5,374 nucleotides of DNA from an uncultured Alphaproteobacteria bacterium (GTDB lineage: Bacteria; Pseudomonadota; Alphaproteobacteria; Rhizobiales; Ancalomicrobiaceae): the NCBI GenBank assembly GCA_937919435.1, contig CALFRR010000188.1:1-5374 (forward strand). Direction: 5' to 3'. Positions 1 through 5,374 of this stretch are shown here, piece by piece (within the stretch, counting starts at the first letter, position 1; every line of letters begins with the position of its first letter). The translations under genes and the position numbers were made by a program. Below the pieces are notes generated by a model. The model was not told where the DNA came from. It made no database searches and saw only the letters and a program-made list of their open reading frames with translations.

Positions 1-65
1 TCGCGCTGGAGGACCGTCGTCTCGCGACCGTCGTCGAACGACGCGCGGATGTAGCCGACGAGCAT
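1..65 (-). CDS. Serine recombinase (resolvase/invertase family), N-terminal fragment cut by window edge
   Basis: Only the first 21 codons are in the window. The protein begins MLVGYIRAS and continues to a V-L-Q-R segment at residues 18-21. This is the hallmark start of serine recombinases of the Tn3-resolvase/DNA-invertase family: a hydrophobic first strand, then Y-x-R-x-S, in which Arg7 and Ser9 would be the catalytic arginine and the nucleophilic serine, followed by the short loop leading to the conserved L-Q pair. The residues after the serine (Phe-Asp-Asp-Gly) differ from the commoner S-T/S-x-x-Q, so the subgroup is unclear. The ATG is preceded by GGAG (minus strand) at a 10-nt spacing. 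The gene lies 87 nt downstream of the secretion operon on the same strand. Its role could be plasmid multimer resolution, transposon resolution or site-specific inversion. Its length, C-terminal domain and intactness cannot be judged. Confidence 0.72.
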   Translation of the reverse strand, partial: MLVGYIRASFDDGRETTVLQR

Positions 66-75
66 GTTCGGCAAA

Positions 76-79
76 CTCC
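76..79 (-). promoter_or_regulatory. Ribosome binding site of the recombinase
   Basis: The minus strand reads GGAG, 10 nt before the ATG at 65. It supports that ATG as the start and is slightly farther away than optimal. No convincing -35/-10 pair is visible in the 87-nt gap upstream. Confidence 0.45.
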
Positions 80-122
80 AAGGATCTCTGCAGGGAGGAA
101 GGCGATTGTTCTTCCGGAGGGA

Positions 123-140
123 GGGCCGGCGAGCCGGCCC
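123..140 (-). terminator. GC-rich hairpin after the secretion operon, possible terminator
   Basis: GGGCCGG and its exact complement CCGGCCC form a perfect 7-bp stem around a 4-nt loop. The stem starts 13 nt past the stop codon at 153-155. On the minus strand the hairpin is followed by a pyrimidine-rich CCTCC-type stretch and not by a run of T, so it is not a canonical intrinsic terminator. It could still attenuate transcription or protect the 3' end of the operon message, and its position between two separate functional units supports such a role. Without a T tract, the terminator call is uncertain. Confidence 0.4.
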
Positions 141-152
141 CACCCCGCGGGC

Positions 153-524
153 TCAGGAGCCGGTCATGTAGTTGGTGATCACGCCGATGATGACGCCGAT
201 GATGGTGACGCCGGCGCCGATGACGATGCCGGCGATCGAGCGGCCGACGTGCTCGCGCGATCCGTCGGGGTTCTGGGAGGCGTGGTAGAGCTTCACGCCG
301 GAGATCCCGGCGAGACCGATGCCGGCAAGCCCGAAGGCGCCCATGATGAAGAGGCCGATGTTGGAGAAGGAACTCGTGAGCGAGGTGGTGTTGAGCGAGC
401 TCGACGAAGCCTTGGTGCGGGCCTGGTTCAGGACGTCGAGGGGAGCGGAAGGGTCGACGGCGCCGGCCGGAAGAATGGAGAGGAGATAGATCGTCGCCAT
501 CGGGACGAAGTCGCGGATGCGCAT
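153..524 (-). CDS. Small type IVB secretion membrane protein, IcmD/DotP- or IcmC/DotE-like (123 aa)
   Basis: This 123-aa protein starts at the ATG preceded by AAAGGA at good spacing. The open frame extends far upstream, but only as a shadow of dotO. Residues 1-22 look like a secretion signal, with early arginines, a hydrophobic core and A-G-A before V-D-P. Residues 38-53 are a Ser/Thr-rich linker. Two glycine-rich hydrophobic helices follow, at about 56-80 and 94-117, joined by a short polar loop (S-Q-N-P-D-G-S-R). Signal peptide plus two helices is the architecture of the small IcmC/DotE and IcmD/DotP (R64 TraQ/TraR) components and resembles a pilin-like VirB2 layout. The gene lies 44 nt after dotO and is the last of the operon in this window. 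Its helices match those of the 80-aa protein encoded just before dotO. Its exact role in this family is poorly defined: membership is likely, the orthologue assignment is not secure. Confidence 0.72.
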   Translation of the reverse strand: MRIRDFVPMATIYLLSILPAGAVDPSAPLDVLNQARTKASSSSLNTTSLTSSFSNIGLFIMGAFGLAGIGLAGISGVKLYHASQNPDGSREHVGRSIAGIVIGAGVTIIGVIIGVITNYMTGS

Positions 525-530
525 GAGGGT

Positions 531-536
531 TCCTTT
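531..536 (-). promoter_or_regulatory. Ribosome binding site fixing the start of the 123-aa gene
   Basis: The minus strand reads AAAGGA, 6 nt before the ATG at 522-524. This strong Shine-Dalgarno lies in the 44-nt gap after dotO. It selects this ATG over the internal Met9 and allows initiation independent of dotO translation. Confidence 0.65.
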
Positions 537-568
537 CGAGGGGTGGTCGAGGGATCGGGAGGAGCGGG

Positions 569-3532
569 TCAGGTGCGGATTTCGCCACGCATGATCTGAG
601 CGACGATTTCGTCGGCGAGCATCGCGGCGATCCGGTCGTCGGCGTCGTGGTGGCGGCCGGCGACCTTCTTCCAGGTGTCGTGGGCGGTGCCTTCGGGAAA
701 GCGGGCGGCGAGGACGCGGAGCGCCTCGTTGACGTCCATCCGACGGTAGAGCTCGTCGCGCACCTGCCGGTCCTCGGCGCGGGTGGTGAGAGCCCAGAGC
801 ATGCGTGGTCCGAGCGAGTTGTTGAGGACGACCCAGCGTTCCTCGTCGCGCAGCTTGAAACGGGCGAGAAAGTTGGCGCCGCGTGACCCTCGGGGGCCGT
901 GAACCTGCCGCTCGAGCGCTCGCTTCACCGCATCGGAGAAGCCGAAGGTTTTCCGCGCGGCCTCGCGCAACTCGTTGCTGTCGGCGTTGAGGATCATCAC
1001 CGTCGAGGCCATGTCGGCGAGGACTTCGAAGTCGGCGAGAAGCTGCGAGGCGAGGATCACCTCGAGCCCCCATTTGCGGCCCTCGCGCACGTCGGAGAGC
1101 ACCTGTTTGGCGATGGTCGCGACGCCACCGGTCAGGTGGTACTCGTCCATGCAGAGGCGTTTCGGCGTCTCGGCGATCTCGGCGTAACGGTTCTCCCAGA
1201 AAGCGACGTATTTGGCGCGGACGTCGGGTTCGGTCGGCAGATCCATCGAGCCGATCTCCTCGGCATGGCCGGAGATCTTCGACAGGAAGGCGTGACGGCT
1301 GATCATGAACATCAGCGCGTTGTTGCGCTCGGCGTCGGGCGCCTTGTGACGCAGTGCGACGTCGTTGAGATCGATGGCGATGACGCGCGCCTCGCCGAGA
1401 TCGAGGCGGGTCGGCCGGGCGAAGACGGGGAAGCGTTCGATGGCGGATTCGAGCGCGCGCTGCGCCGACTTCACGAGGGTTTCGCCGAAGTCCTCGGTCA
1501 TGATCCGCTCGCCGAGGACGCGGGCGAGATCCTCGAGGATCGGTTCGGCGTAACGTTGGGCCCGCATCGCCGGCAGGATGCGACCGAGCGCGACGAACTC
1601 GTCGACGATCCGCCACCAGCGGGTGCGCTCGCCGACGACGATGGCGGCGTCTCGGATGGCGCGATCGACCTCGGCGTCGATGCCGGGCTGGTAGATCGCC
1701 GGCGAGGATCCGAACTCGAGATCGGACTTCAACTGATAGAGCCGGGTGACGAGGCGAGAGATCAGTTGCTCCGACCCGTCCTGCCTCAGGTCGAGAAGCG
1801 TGGCGAGGAAGTTCTCGACGAACACCCGCTCGCGCGGCAACGGCCGCCGTCGGCCGAGCCCGAGGCCGAGCGGATTGATCGCGTGGGCATGGTCGTTGAG
1901 GAGGCGGACGTAATAGGCCTCGTGCCGGCGCTCCGGCGGCAGGGCGTTGCGGATGAGCTCGATGAGGCCGGAGGAGGAGACGCCGACGTCGATCACGCCG
2001 AGGAAAGGGAGGACGCGGCTCGGCTGGAAGGCGGCAAACTCGACGTTGAGGCGGTTCATCAGAACCGACTTACCGGACCCCGGCGTGGCGAAGATCAGCG
2101 TCAGCCAGAAGAGTTGCTCCGGGCTCAGCGCTTCGTAGGGCATCATCCGCCCGTCGGGGTTGAGGAGCATGGTCTGCCCCTGCCGGAAGATCTCCGCGGT
2201 GCGGTGGAACGGGAACATCACCGCGAGATCGCCGAGGGGCGCGAGCGAGGCCGGGGCGATACTCGCTCGGTAGTTCATGCCGGCGATCGTCTCGCACAGG
2301 GCGCGAAGGGGATTGTGCGGTGCGTCGGCGATCAGCGCGTCGCCCCAGGTCATCAGCGCGTTCTTCAAGGTGGAGCGACGTTGATCGAGCCGTCCCGGCT
2401 CTTCGCCGGGCTCCACCCAGGTGCAGGCGGTGAGGCGGCATTTGACGATCGCTTCGCTGTCGCGGCCGATGATCTCCTCGAGGGTGCGCAGGGATTCGAA
2501 GAGATTGCGGTTCGAGGGGCTCGCCCAGGCGATGAGACCGGCCGCGACCTTGCGCAACTTCATCGCCATGCCGCCGTCGTTCGGTGCCTCGATGTGGAGG
2601 CAGACGCGGAACGGCAGGTCGGCGGATCGCGACGAGCGCTGGAGAAGGGCCTCGAGCAACCGGTCGAAAGCGAGGATCGTCGCCGGGAACATGCGCATGA
2701 CGGCGAGCGCGTAGCGGCGGCCGCCGACGGCGATCGTGCGCAGGTCCGAGGAGGCCTCGGCGTTGGCGGTCATGATCTGGCGGGCGACGGTCGGGGTGAA
2801 GAAGGCGCCGACATCATCGTCGATCCGATCCTTCGCCGCCGGACGGGCGCGGGTGCCCGGGCCGAAGGGCCGCCAGACCGTCGGGGTCTCGTGGAAGAGG
2901 ATCGCCCGGCGGATCTCGGTGAGGTCGCGTCGGGATCCGTCGTCCTCGGGACCGAGGACGCGGACCTGAAGTCGCGCATCGGTCAGCGCCTCGACCACCC
3001 TCTTCACGAAGGCGGCGTGCGGGCCTTCGAGAGCATCGAGCTTCAGGAACGGGTTCTGGGCTTCGCTCGCCGGCGGCAGCGATCGCCAGAGCGCGCGAGT
3101 CTCTCTGATCTCCTCGGCGAGTTCCTCGGAGATCGCGGCGTCCGGCCGGGTCCAGACCGCGACGAGGATGCGTTCACGTCGGGCACGGCGTTCGAGGACG
3201 ACGCGCCCCTCTTCGACGATCGCCTCGAGCGAGAGCCCCTTCTGGTCGGCCGACCGGAGTTGGGCGGTGGCGAGGGTCTCGATGTCGGCATGGGTGTTGA
3301 GCGAGCTCTCGAAGGAGATCGAGAGATTGTGCCCGGGCCGCTTCAGGATCTGCGCGAGCGATCCGGCGATGCGCAGGATCGCGGCTTCCTCGAACTCCTC
3401 GTCGGAGACGATGGTTCGGGTACCGTCGACCTCGATCAGGGTGCAGCAGGAACCGTCGTGGGCATAGACGACGGGTTCGAGCCGGTCGGGGTGGAAGCCG
3501 GCGAGGTCGCAGAAGCGATCGGCGGTGTGCAT
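569..3532 (-). CDS. dotO: DotO/IcmB-like type IVB secretion ATPase (TraU-type)
   Basis: This 987-aa protein is close to the roughly 1000 residues of DotO/IcmB and R64 TraU, the VirB4-like cytoplasmic ATPases that power type IVB secretion at the inner-membrane base. The N-terminal half (about 1-450) is the family-specific region, and no membrane segment is obvious in it. The RecA-like motor follows. Its Walker A is A-T-P-G-S-G-K-S at 482-489 (Lys488, Ser489). A conserved-looking A-I-N-P-L-G stretch lies near 553. The Walker B is L-C-M-D-E at 793-797 (Asp796, Glu797), and A-S-Q at 828-830 is in the sensor position typical of VirB4/TraC motors. The first Walker A residue is Ala, not Gly. The start MHTADRF is chosen because GGAG lies 5 nt upstream and the ATG follows the preceding stop by 2 nt. 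Upstream extension of the frame would only overlap the 80-aa gene. Neighbours dotG and dotH support the identity. The long opposite-strand frame is a GC-rich shadow. Confidence 0.95.
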   Translation of the reverse strand: MHTADRFCDLAGFHPDRLEPVVYAHDGSCCTLIEVDGTRTIVSDEEFEEAAILRIAGSLAQILKRPGHNLSISFESSLNTHADIETLATAQLRSADQKGLSLEAIVEEGRVVLERRARRERILVAVWTRPDAAISEELAEEIRETRALWRSLPPASEAQNPFLKLDALEGPHAAFVKRVVEALTDARLQVRVLGPEDDGSRRDLTEIRRAILFHETPTVWRPFGPGTRARPAAKDRIDDDVGAFFTPTVARQIMTANAEASSDLRTIAVGGRRYALAVMRMFPATILAFDRLLEALLQRSSRSADLPFRVCLHIEAPNDGGMAMKLRKVAAGLIAWASPSNRNLFESLRTLEEIIGRDSEAIVKCRLTACTWVEPGEEPGRLDQRRSTLKNALMTWGDALIADAPHNPLRALCETIAGMNYRASIAPASLAPLGDLAVMFPFHRTAEIFRQGQTMLLNPDGRMMPYEALSPEQLFWLTLIFATPGSGKSVLMNRLNVEFAAFQPSRVLPFLGVIDVGVSSSGLIELIRNALPPERRHEAYYVRLLNDHAHAINPLGLGLGRRRPLPRERVFVENFLATLLDLRQDGSEQLISRLVTRLYQLKSDLEFGSSPAIYQPGIDAEVDRAIRDAAIVVGERTRWWRIVDEFVALGRILPAMRAQRYAEPILEDLARVLGERIMTEDFGETLVKSAQRALESAIERFPVFARPTRLDLGEARVIAIDLNDVALRHKAPDAERNNALMFMISRHAFLSKISGHAEEIGSMDLPTEPDVRAKYVAFWENRYAEIAETPKRLCMDEYHLTGGVATIAKQVLSDVREGRKWGLEVILASQLLADFEVLADMASTVMILNADSNELREAARKTFGFSDAVKRALERQVHGPRGSRGANFLARFKLRDEERWVVLNNSLGPRMLWALTTRAEDRQVRDELYRRMDVNEALRVLAARFPEGTAHDTWKKVAGRHHDADDRIAAMLADEIVAQIMRGEIRT

Positions 3533-3534
3533 GC

Positions 3535-3777
3535 TCACTCCACGATCTGGAGGCTGACCCATCCGGCGACGATCGCGGCGATGGTCATGGTCGCGCCGAC
3601 GAGAAGGCCGACGAGGTGGCCGAGGACCGGCCGGCCTTCGTCGATCGCCCGATAGAGGGCGACACCGGCGAGCCCCGCGAGCGCGATGCCGACGACGCCG
3701 AGCCCGCCGGCGACGACCGCGGCCGCGCCTTCGCCGTAGCCGATGATCCCGTCGAGGACCGACTGGATCGTGCTCAT
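3535..3777 (-). CDS. Small two-helix type IVB secretion membrane protein, IcmC/IcmD-like (80 aa)
   Basis: This 80-aa protein has two hydrophobic segments at about residues 18-42 and 51-76, separated by a short charged turn (R-A-I-D-E-G-R). It has no signal peptide or Ser/Thr linker. Its first helix aligns without gaps to the 123-aa protein encoded after dotO (12 of 21 positions identical, centred on G-I-x-L-A-G-x-x-G-V-x-L-Y-x-A). The second helix aligns after a 4-residue difference in the loop. It occupies the slot between dotG and dotO, where Legionella has icmG, icmC, icmD and icmJ and R64 has traP to traT. A role as an inner-membrane or pilin-like small component is therefore inferred. 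The ATG overlaps the dotG stop as ATGA, and no Shine-Dalgarno is seen upstream, so translation is probably coupled to dotG. Its stop lies 2 nt before dotO. The family call is moderate because the protein is short and hydrophobic. Confidence 0.68.
   Translation of the reverse strand: MSTIQSVLDGIIGYGEGAAAVVAGGLGVVGIALAGLAGVALYRAIDEGRPVLGHLVGLLVGATMTIAAIVAGWVSLQIVE
3538..3541 (-). promoter_or_regulatory. Ribosome binding site deciding the dotO start
   Basis: The minus strand reads GTGGAGTGAGC before the ATG. GGAG sits inside the last codons of the 80-aa gene, 5 nt from the dotO ATG at 3530-3532. It decides between this ATG and upstream in-frame starts, and it ties dotO translation to termination of the small gene. 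Confidence 0.65.
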
Positions 3778-4874
3778 TGGACGGTGACGGGTTCGAGGAA
3801 GAGGACACCGATCATCGTCTGACCGTCCGCCGACATCGTGTTCTTGCGGCTGAAGTTCTGGCTCGCCGCCGCCGTCAGCGCCTGGCCGAGCGGCAGGGTC
3901 GCGCCCATCGCCGCCTGCCCCCAGTTGACCGAGTTGCCGGAGGTGGTGGTCGACGACGTGGTCGAGGTGGTGGTCGAGTTCTGCGCCACCAGCATCTGCC
4001 CGACCTGCCCGACCCCCTGGACGAGGCCGCCGAAGGCGAGGCTGCCGTAGCGTTCGAGATAGTGGTGGTCGACGTCGGAGGCGATCCCGGTACGCCCGGT
4101 CCCGGAAGTGATGGCGACGGCCTTCAGCTTCAACGATCGGCCATCCTGCAGGACGGCCTGATCGAACTCGATCGCGCCCTGTTCGCCGGTATAGGTGATC
4201 TTGCCCATCATGCGGACGCCGTGGAGGGGCCCGGGTCGGCCGTATTCGTCGATGTCCTGGATGGTGGCGAAGATCGGCGCGGCAGGATCGTCCGAATTGA
4301 AGCCGCGATCGAGGGTCGCGGTGGCGACGTCGCCGGCGCGGGCGACCATGCGGACACGCACCGGCTGGACCGCGGCCGTCGGTTTCGGCCGTTCGCCCTT
4401 CTGATAGGTGCGCACCGTGAACTGTCCGGTCGGCGGCGTCAGCAGGGCCTGGATCTGGCTGTTGATCGCGGCGACCTGTGACTGGTCGGGCTTCGGTTCG
4501 GGCTGGACCGGCACCTGGACGTAGACGATCTGCGGCTGAGGTGGGGGCACCGGCGCCGGGGCGGGAGCGACCGGGAGCTCGGGCATCTCTCCGAGCTCGG
4601 CATTCGACGACCGCGAGATCACCGGTTTCGAGACATAGGACTGGCCCTTGTCGACCGCGGCCCGAGCCTGCTCACCGTTGACGGCGGCGCGGCGGTCGGC
4701 CTCCTTCGGTCCGACCGCCTTCATCGGCTCGTTCTGCGGATTGGGAGGTGTCCCCTTCAGCTCGGAAGCGGAGGTGCCGCCGAGATCGGTGCTCTTCTTC
4801 GGGATGAGCAGAATGCCGGCGGTCCCGACCGACAGGGTGCCGACGAGGCCGCCGATGACGAGATATTTGTTCAT
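3774..4874 (-). CDS. dotG: DotG/IcmE-like core channel protein, compact form with VirB10/TrbI-type C-terminal domain
   Basis: This 366-aa protein belongs to the family that spans the periplasm and links the inner-membrane machinery to the outer-membrane core of type IVB systems. Residues 5-24 form the single N-terminal membrane anchor, with only a few cytoplasmic residues before it. Residues 25-95 are polar, and 98-130 form a Pro/Ala/Val-rich periplasmic stalk. From about 170 the VirB10/TrbI-like domain begins: R-A-G-D-V-x-x-A-x-L-D-R at 179-190 with N-S-D-D-P just after, then the family-typical stretch from R-T-G-I-A-S-D-V at 261-268 through D-H-H-Y-L-E-R-Y-G-S-L at 269-279, ending with I-G-V-L-F-L-E-P-V at 355-363. 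A Ser/Thr-rich loop (299-312) lies where VirB10 proteins carry their outer-membrane antenna. Legionella DotG is about 1000 residues because of a long repeat region that is absent here. This form resembles the shorter plasmid-type TraO. The ATG has GAGGA 6 nt upstream and lies 14 nt after the dotH stop. Confidence 0.93.
   Translation of the reverse strand: MNKYLVIGGLVGTLSVGTAGILLIPKKSTDLGGTSASELKGTPPNPQNEPMKAVGPKEADRRAAVNGEQARAAVDKGQSYVSKPVISRSSNAELGEMPELPVAPAPAPVPPPQPQIVYVQVPVQPEPKPDQSQVAAINSQIQALLTPPTGQFTVRTYQKGERPKPTAAVQPVRVRMVARAGDVATATLDRGFNSDDPAAPIFATIQDIDEYGRPGPLHGVRMMGKITYTGEQGAIEFDQAVLQDGRSLKLKAVAITSGTGRTGIASDVDHHYLERYGSLAFGGLVQGVGQVGQMLVAQNSTTTSTTSSTTTSGNSVNWGQAAMGATLPLGQALTAAASQNFSRKNTMSADGQTMIGVLFLEPVTVQ
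3940..3977 (-). repeat. Exact 14-bp direct repeat in the dotG Ser/Thr-loop coding region
   Basis: The plus strand carries GAGGTGGTGGTCGA at 3940-3953 and again at 3964-3977, with a related GACGTGGTCGA between them. The period of 24 bp is a multiple of three, so gain or loss of a unit would keep the dotG frame. The repeat encodes the low-complexity Ser/Thr run at about residues 300-312. Confidence 0.75.
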
Positions 4875-4880
4875 GGGGCG

Positions 4881-4885
4881 TCCTC
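4881..4885 (-). promoter_or_regulatory. Ribosome binding site of dotG
   Basis: The minus strand reads GAGGA, 6 nt before the ATG at 4872-4874, within the 14-nt gap after the dotH stop. It fixes the dotG start and places dotH and dotG on one message. Confidence 0.65.
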
Positions 4886-4888
4886 GGA

Positions 4889-5374
4889 TCAGTAGGCGAG
4901 CGTCAAGGCGACTTCGGCGCCGTCCTCGCGGGCGACGAGAACGCGCGCGGTCGGGGTGAGGCGCCAGACGTGGACGTCGTCGCGATCGGCGGTCGCCTCG
5001 TGGACCGGGTTGATCAGCGTGACGCGACCGCGCAGGTAGAGCCGATCCCGGAAGAGCCAGGCCTGCACGTCGCCGTCACCGGCGACGCGGATGCGGTGAG
5101 CGCCGGTGGGCGGGGTTCCAGCGGCGAAGGCGATCAGGGAGCCGTCGATGCCGGCGGGCGATTTCGGGACACCGGCCAGGGGCATTTTCGGAAGACTGGC
5201 CGTGGTCGTCGGCGCTGCAACGCCCGAGACGCCGGAAGCTGCGAGCGGCGAGGCGCCGGACTTGGCGATGCGCACGGTGACGGGCACGTCGACGATCGGC
5301 TCGCGGGCGCCCGAGCGCACCATCAGCACGATCGGCCAAGGGTAGCTCTCGAGCTGGATCGAGACGTTGCCCCA
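4889..5374 (-). CDS. dotH: DotH/IcmK-like outer-membrane core complex protein, C-terminal 161 residues, 5' end outside window
   Basis: The frame is open to the right window edge, so the N-terminus, including any signal peptide, is missing. The visible 161 residues match the C-terminal half of DotH/IcmK (R64 TraN), the type IVB counterpart of VirB9, which forms the outer-membrane core with DotC/DotD and DotG. The fragment opens with G-N-V-S-I-Q-L, the beta-strand region before the C-terminal domain. A flexible Ala/Ser/Pro/Thr-rich linker runs about 40-75. The C-terminal domain then shows P-P-T-G-A-H at 88-93, A-W-L-F-R-D-R-L-Y-L-R at 105-115 and N-P-V-H at 122-125. A-W-x(n)-L-Y-L-R followed by a strand ending in N/S-P is the most recognisable DotH signature. 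The protein ends T-L-A-Y, 14 nt before dotG. The dotH-dotG order agrees with icmK-icmE and traN-traO. Alternative starts inside the window are not credible, because homology continues to the edge. Confidence 0.87.
   Translation of the reverse strand, partial: WGNVSIQLESYPWPIVLMVRSGAREPIVDVPVTVRIAKSGASPLAASGVSGVAAPTTTASLPKMPLAGVPKSPAGIDGSLIAFAAGTPPTGAHRIRVAGDGDVQAWLFRDRLYLRGRVTLINPVHEATADRDDVHVWRLTPTARVLVAREDGAEVALTLAY

Noticed and set aside
144..151. CCCGCGGG palindrome next to the hairpin
   Set aside because: An 8-bp palindrome of only G and C is expected by chance in such GC-rich DNA, and nothing else marks it as an operator.
66..152. Promoter for the recombinase
   Set aside because: No convincing -35/-10 pair could be seen on the minus strand of this gap. 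Read-through from the operon or an atypical promoter remains possible.
525..1616. Long upstream extension of the 123-aa gene's frame
   Set aside because: The extension is out of frame inside dotO and very Arg-rich. The ATG at 522-524 has a strong AAAGGA and begins a signal peptide.
899..3655. 918-codon open frame on the plus strand opposite dotO
   Set aside because: It lies wholly antisense to a gene with clear Walker motifs, and its composition (long runs of Arg, Gly, Glu, Asp, Val) is that of a GC-rich shadow frame. No domain was recognised.
3533..3808. Upstream extension of the dotO frame beyond 3532
   Set aside because: It would overlap the entire 80-aa gene and encode an Arg-rich shadow. 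The ATG at 3530-3532 has GGAG at 5 nt and gives the expected family length.
3777..4481. 234-codon plus-strand frame opposite dotG
   Set aside because: It is antisense to a well-supported DotG and has shadow-like Arg/Gly/Asp composition with no recognisable domain.
5076..5339. Arg-rich alternative frame overlapping the dotH fragment
   Set aside because: It overlaps the DotH C-terminal domain in another frame and is low-complexity and Arg-rich, typical of a shadow.

Overview
The window is GC-rich DNA whose genes strongly prefer G or C at third codon positions. This suggests a high-GC proteobacterium, most likely an alphaproteobacterium, but there is no rRNA or taxonomic marker to confirm it. 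Every supported gene lies on the minus strand, so transcription runs from position 5374 down to 1.

From 5374 down to 153 lies a tightly packed piece of a type IVB (I-type, Dot/Icm- or R64-Tra-like) secretion or conjugation operon. In transcription order it holds: the C-terminal part of a DotH/IcmK-like outer-membrane core protein (4889-5374, cut by the window edge); a compact DotG/IcmE-like VirB10-type protein (3774-4874); an 80-aa two-helix membrane protein (3535-3777); the large DotO/IcmB-like ATPase (569-3532); and a 123-aa protein with a signal peptide and two hydrophobic helices (153-524). Junctions are 14 nt, a 4-nt ATGA overlap, 2 nt and 44 nt. This points to one polycistronic message with translational coupling, whose promoter is upstream of the window. 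Together the products supply the envelope-spanning core channel (DotH, DotG), the cytoplasmic energiser (DotO) and small membrane components. No DNA-processing or effector gene is present, so conjugation and effector delivery cannot be told apart here. Plasmid- or island-borne conjugation is the more economical reading.

Two points stand out. The two small membrane proteins flanking dotO are visibly related to each other (12 of 21 identical residues across the first helix and its exit). The cluster is also stripped down compared with Legionella dot/icm and R64 tra: nothing like DotF lies after dotG, nothing like DotN/IcmJ lies before dotO, and DotG lacks its long repeat region.

From 152 to 66 there is a short intergenic gap with a perfect GC-rich hairpin. 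From 65 to the left edge is the start of a serine recombinase (resolvase/invertase) with the YxRxS catalytic motif, which fits a mobile or plasmid setting. No tRNA, rRNA, CRISPR array or complete insertion sequence was seen.
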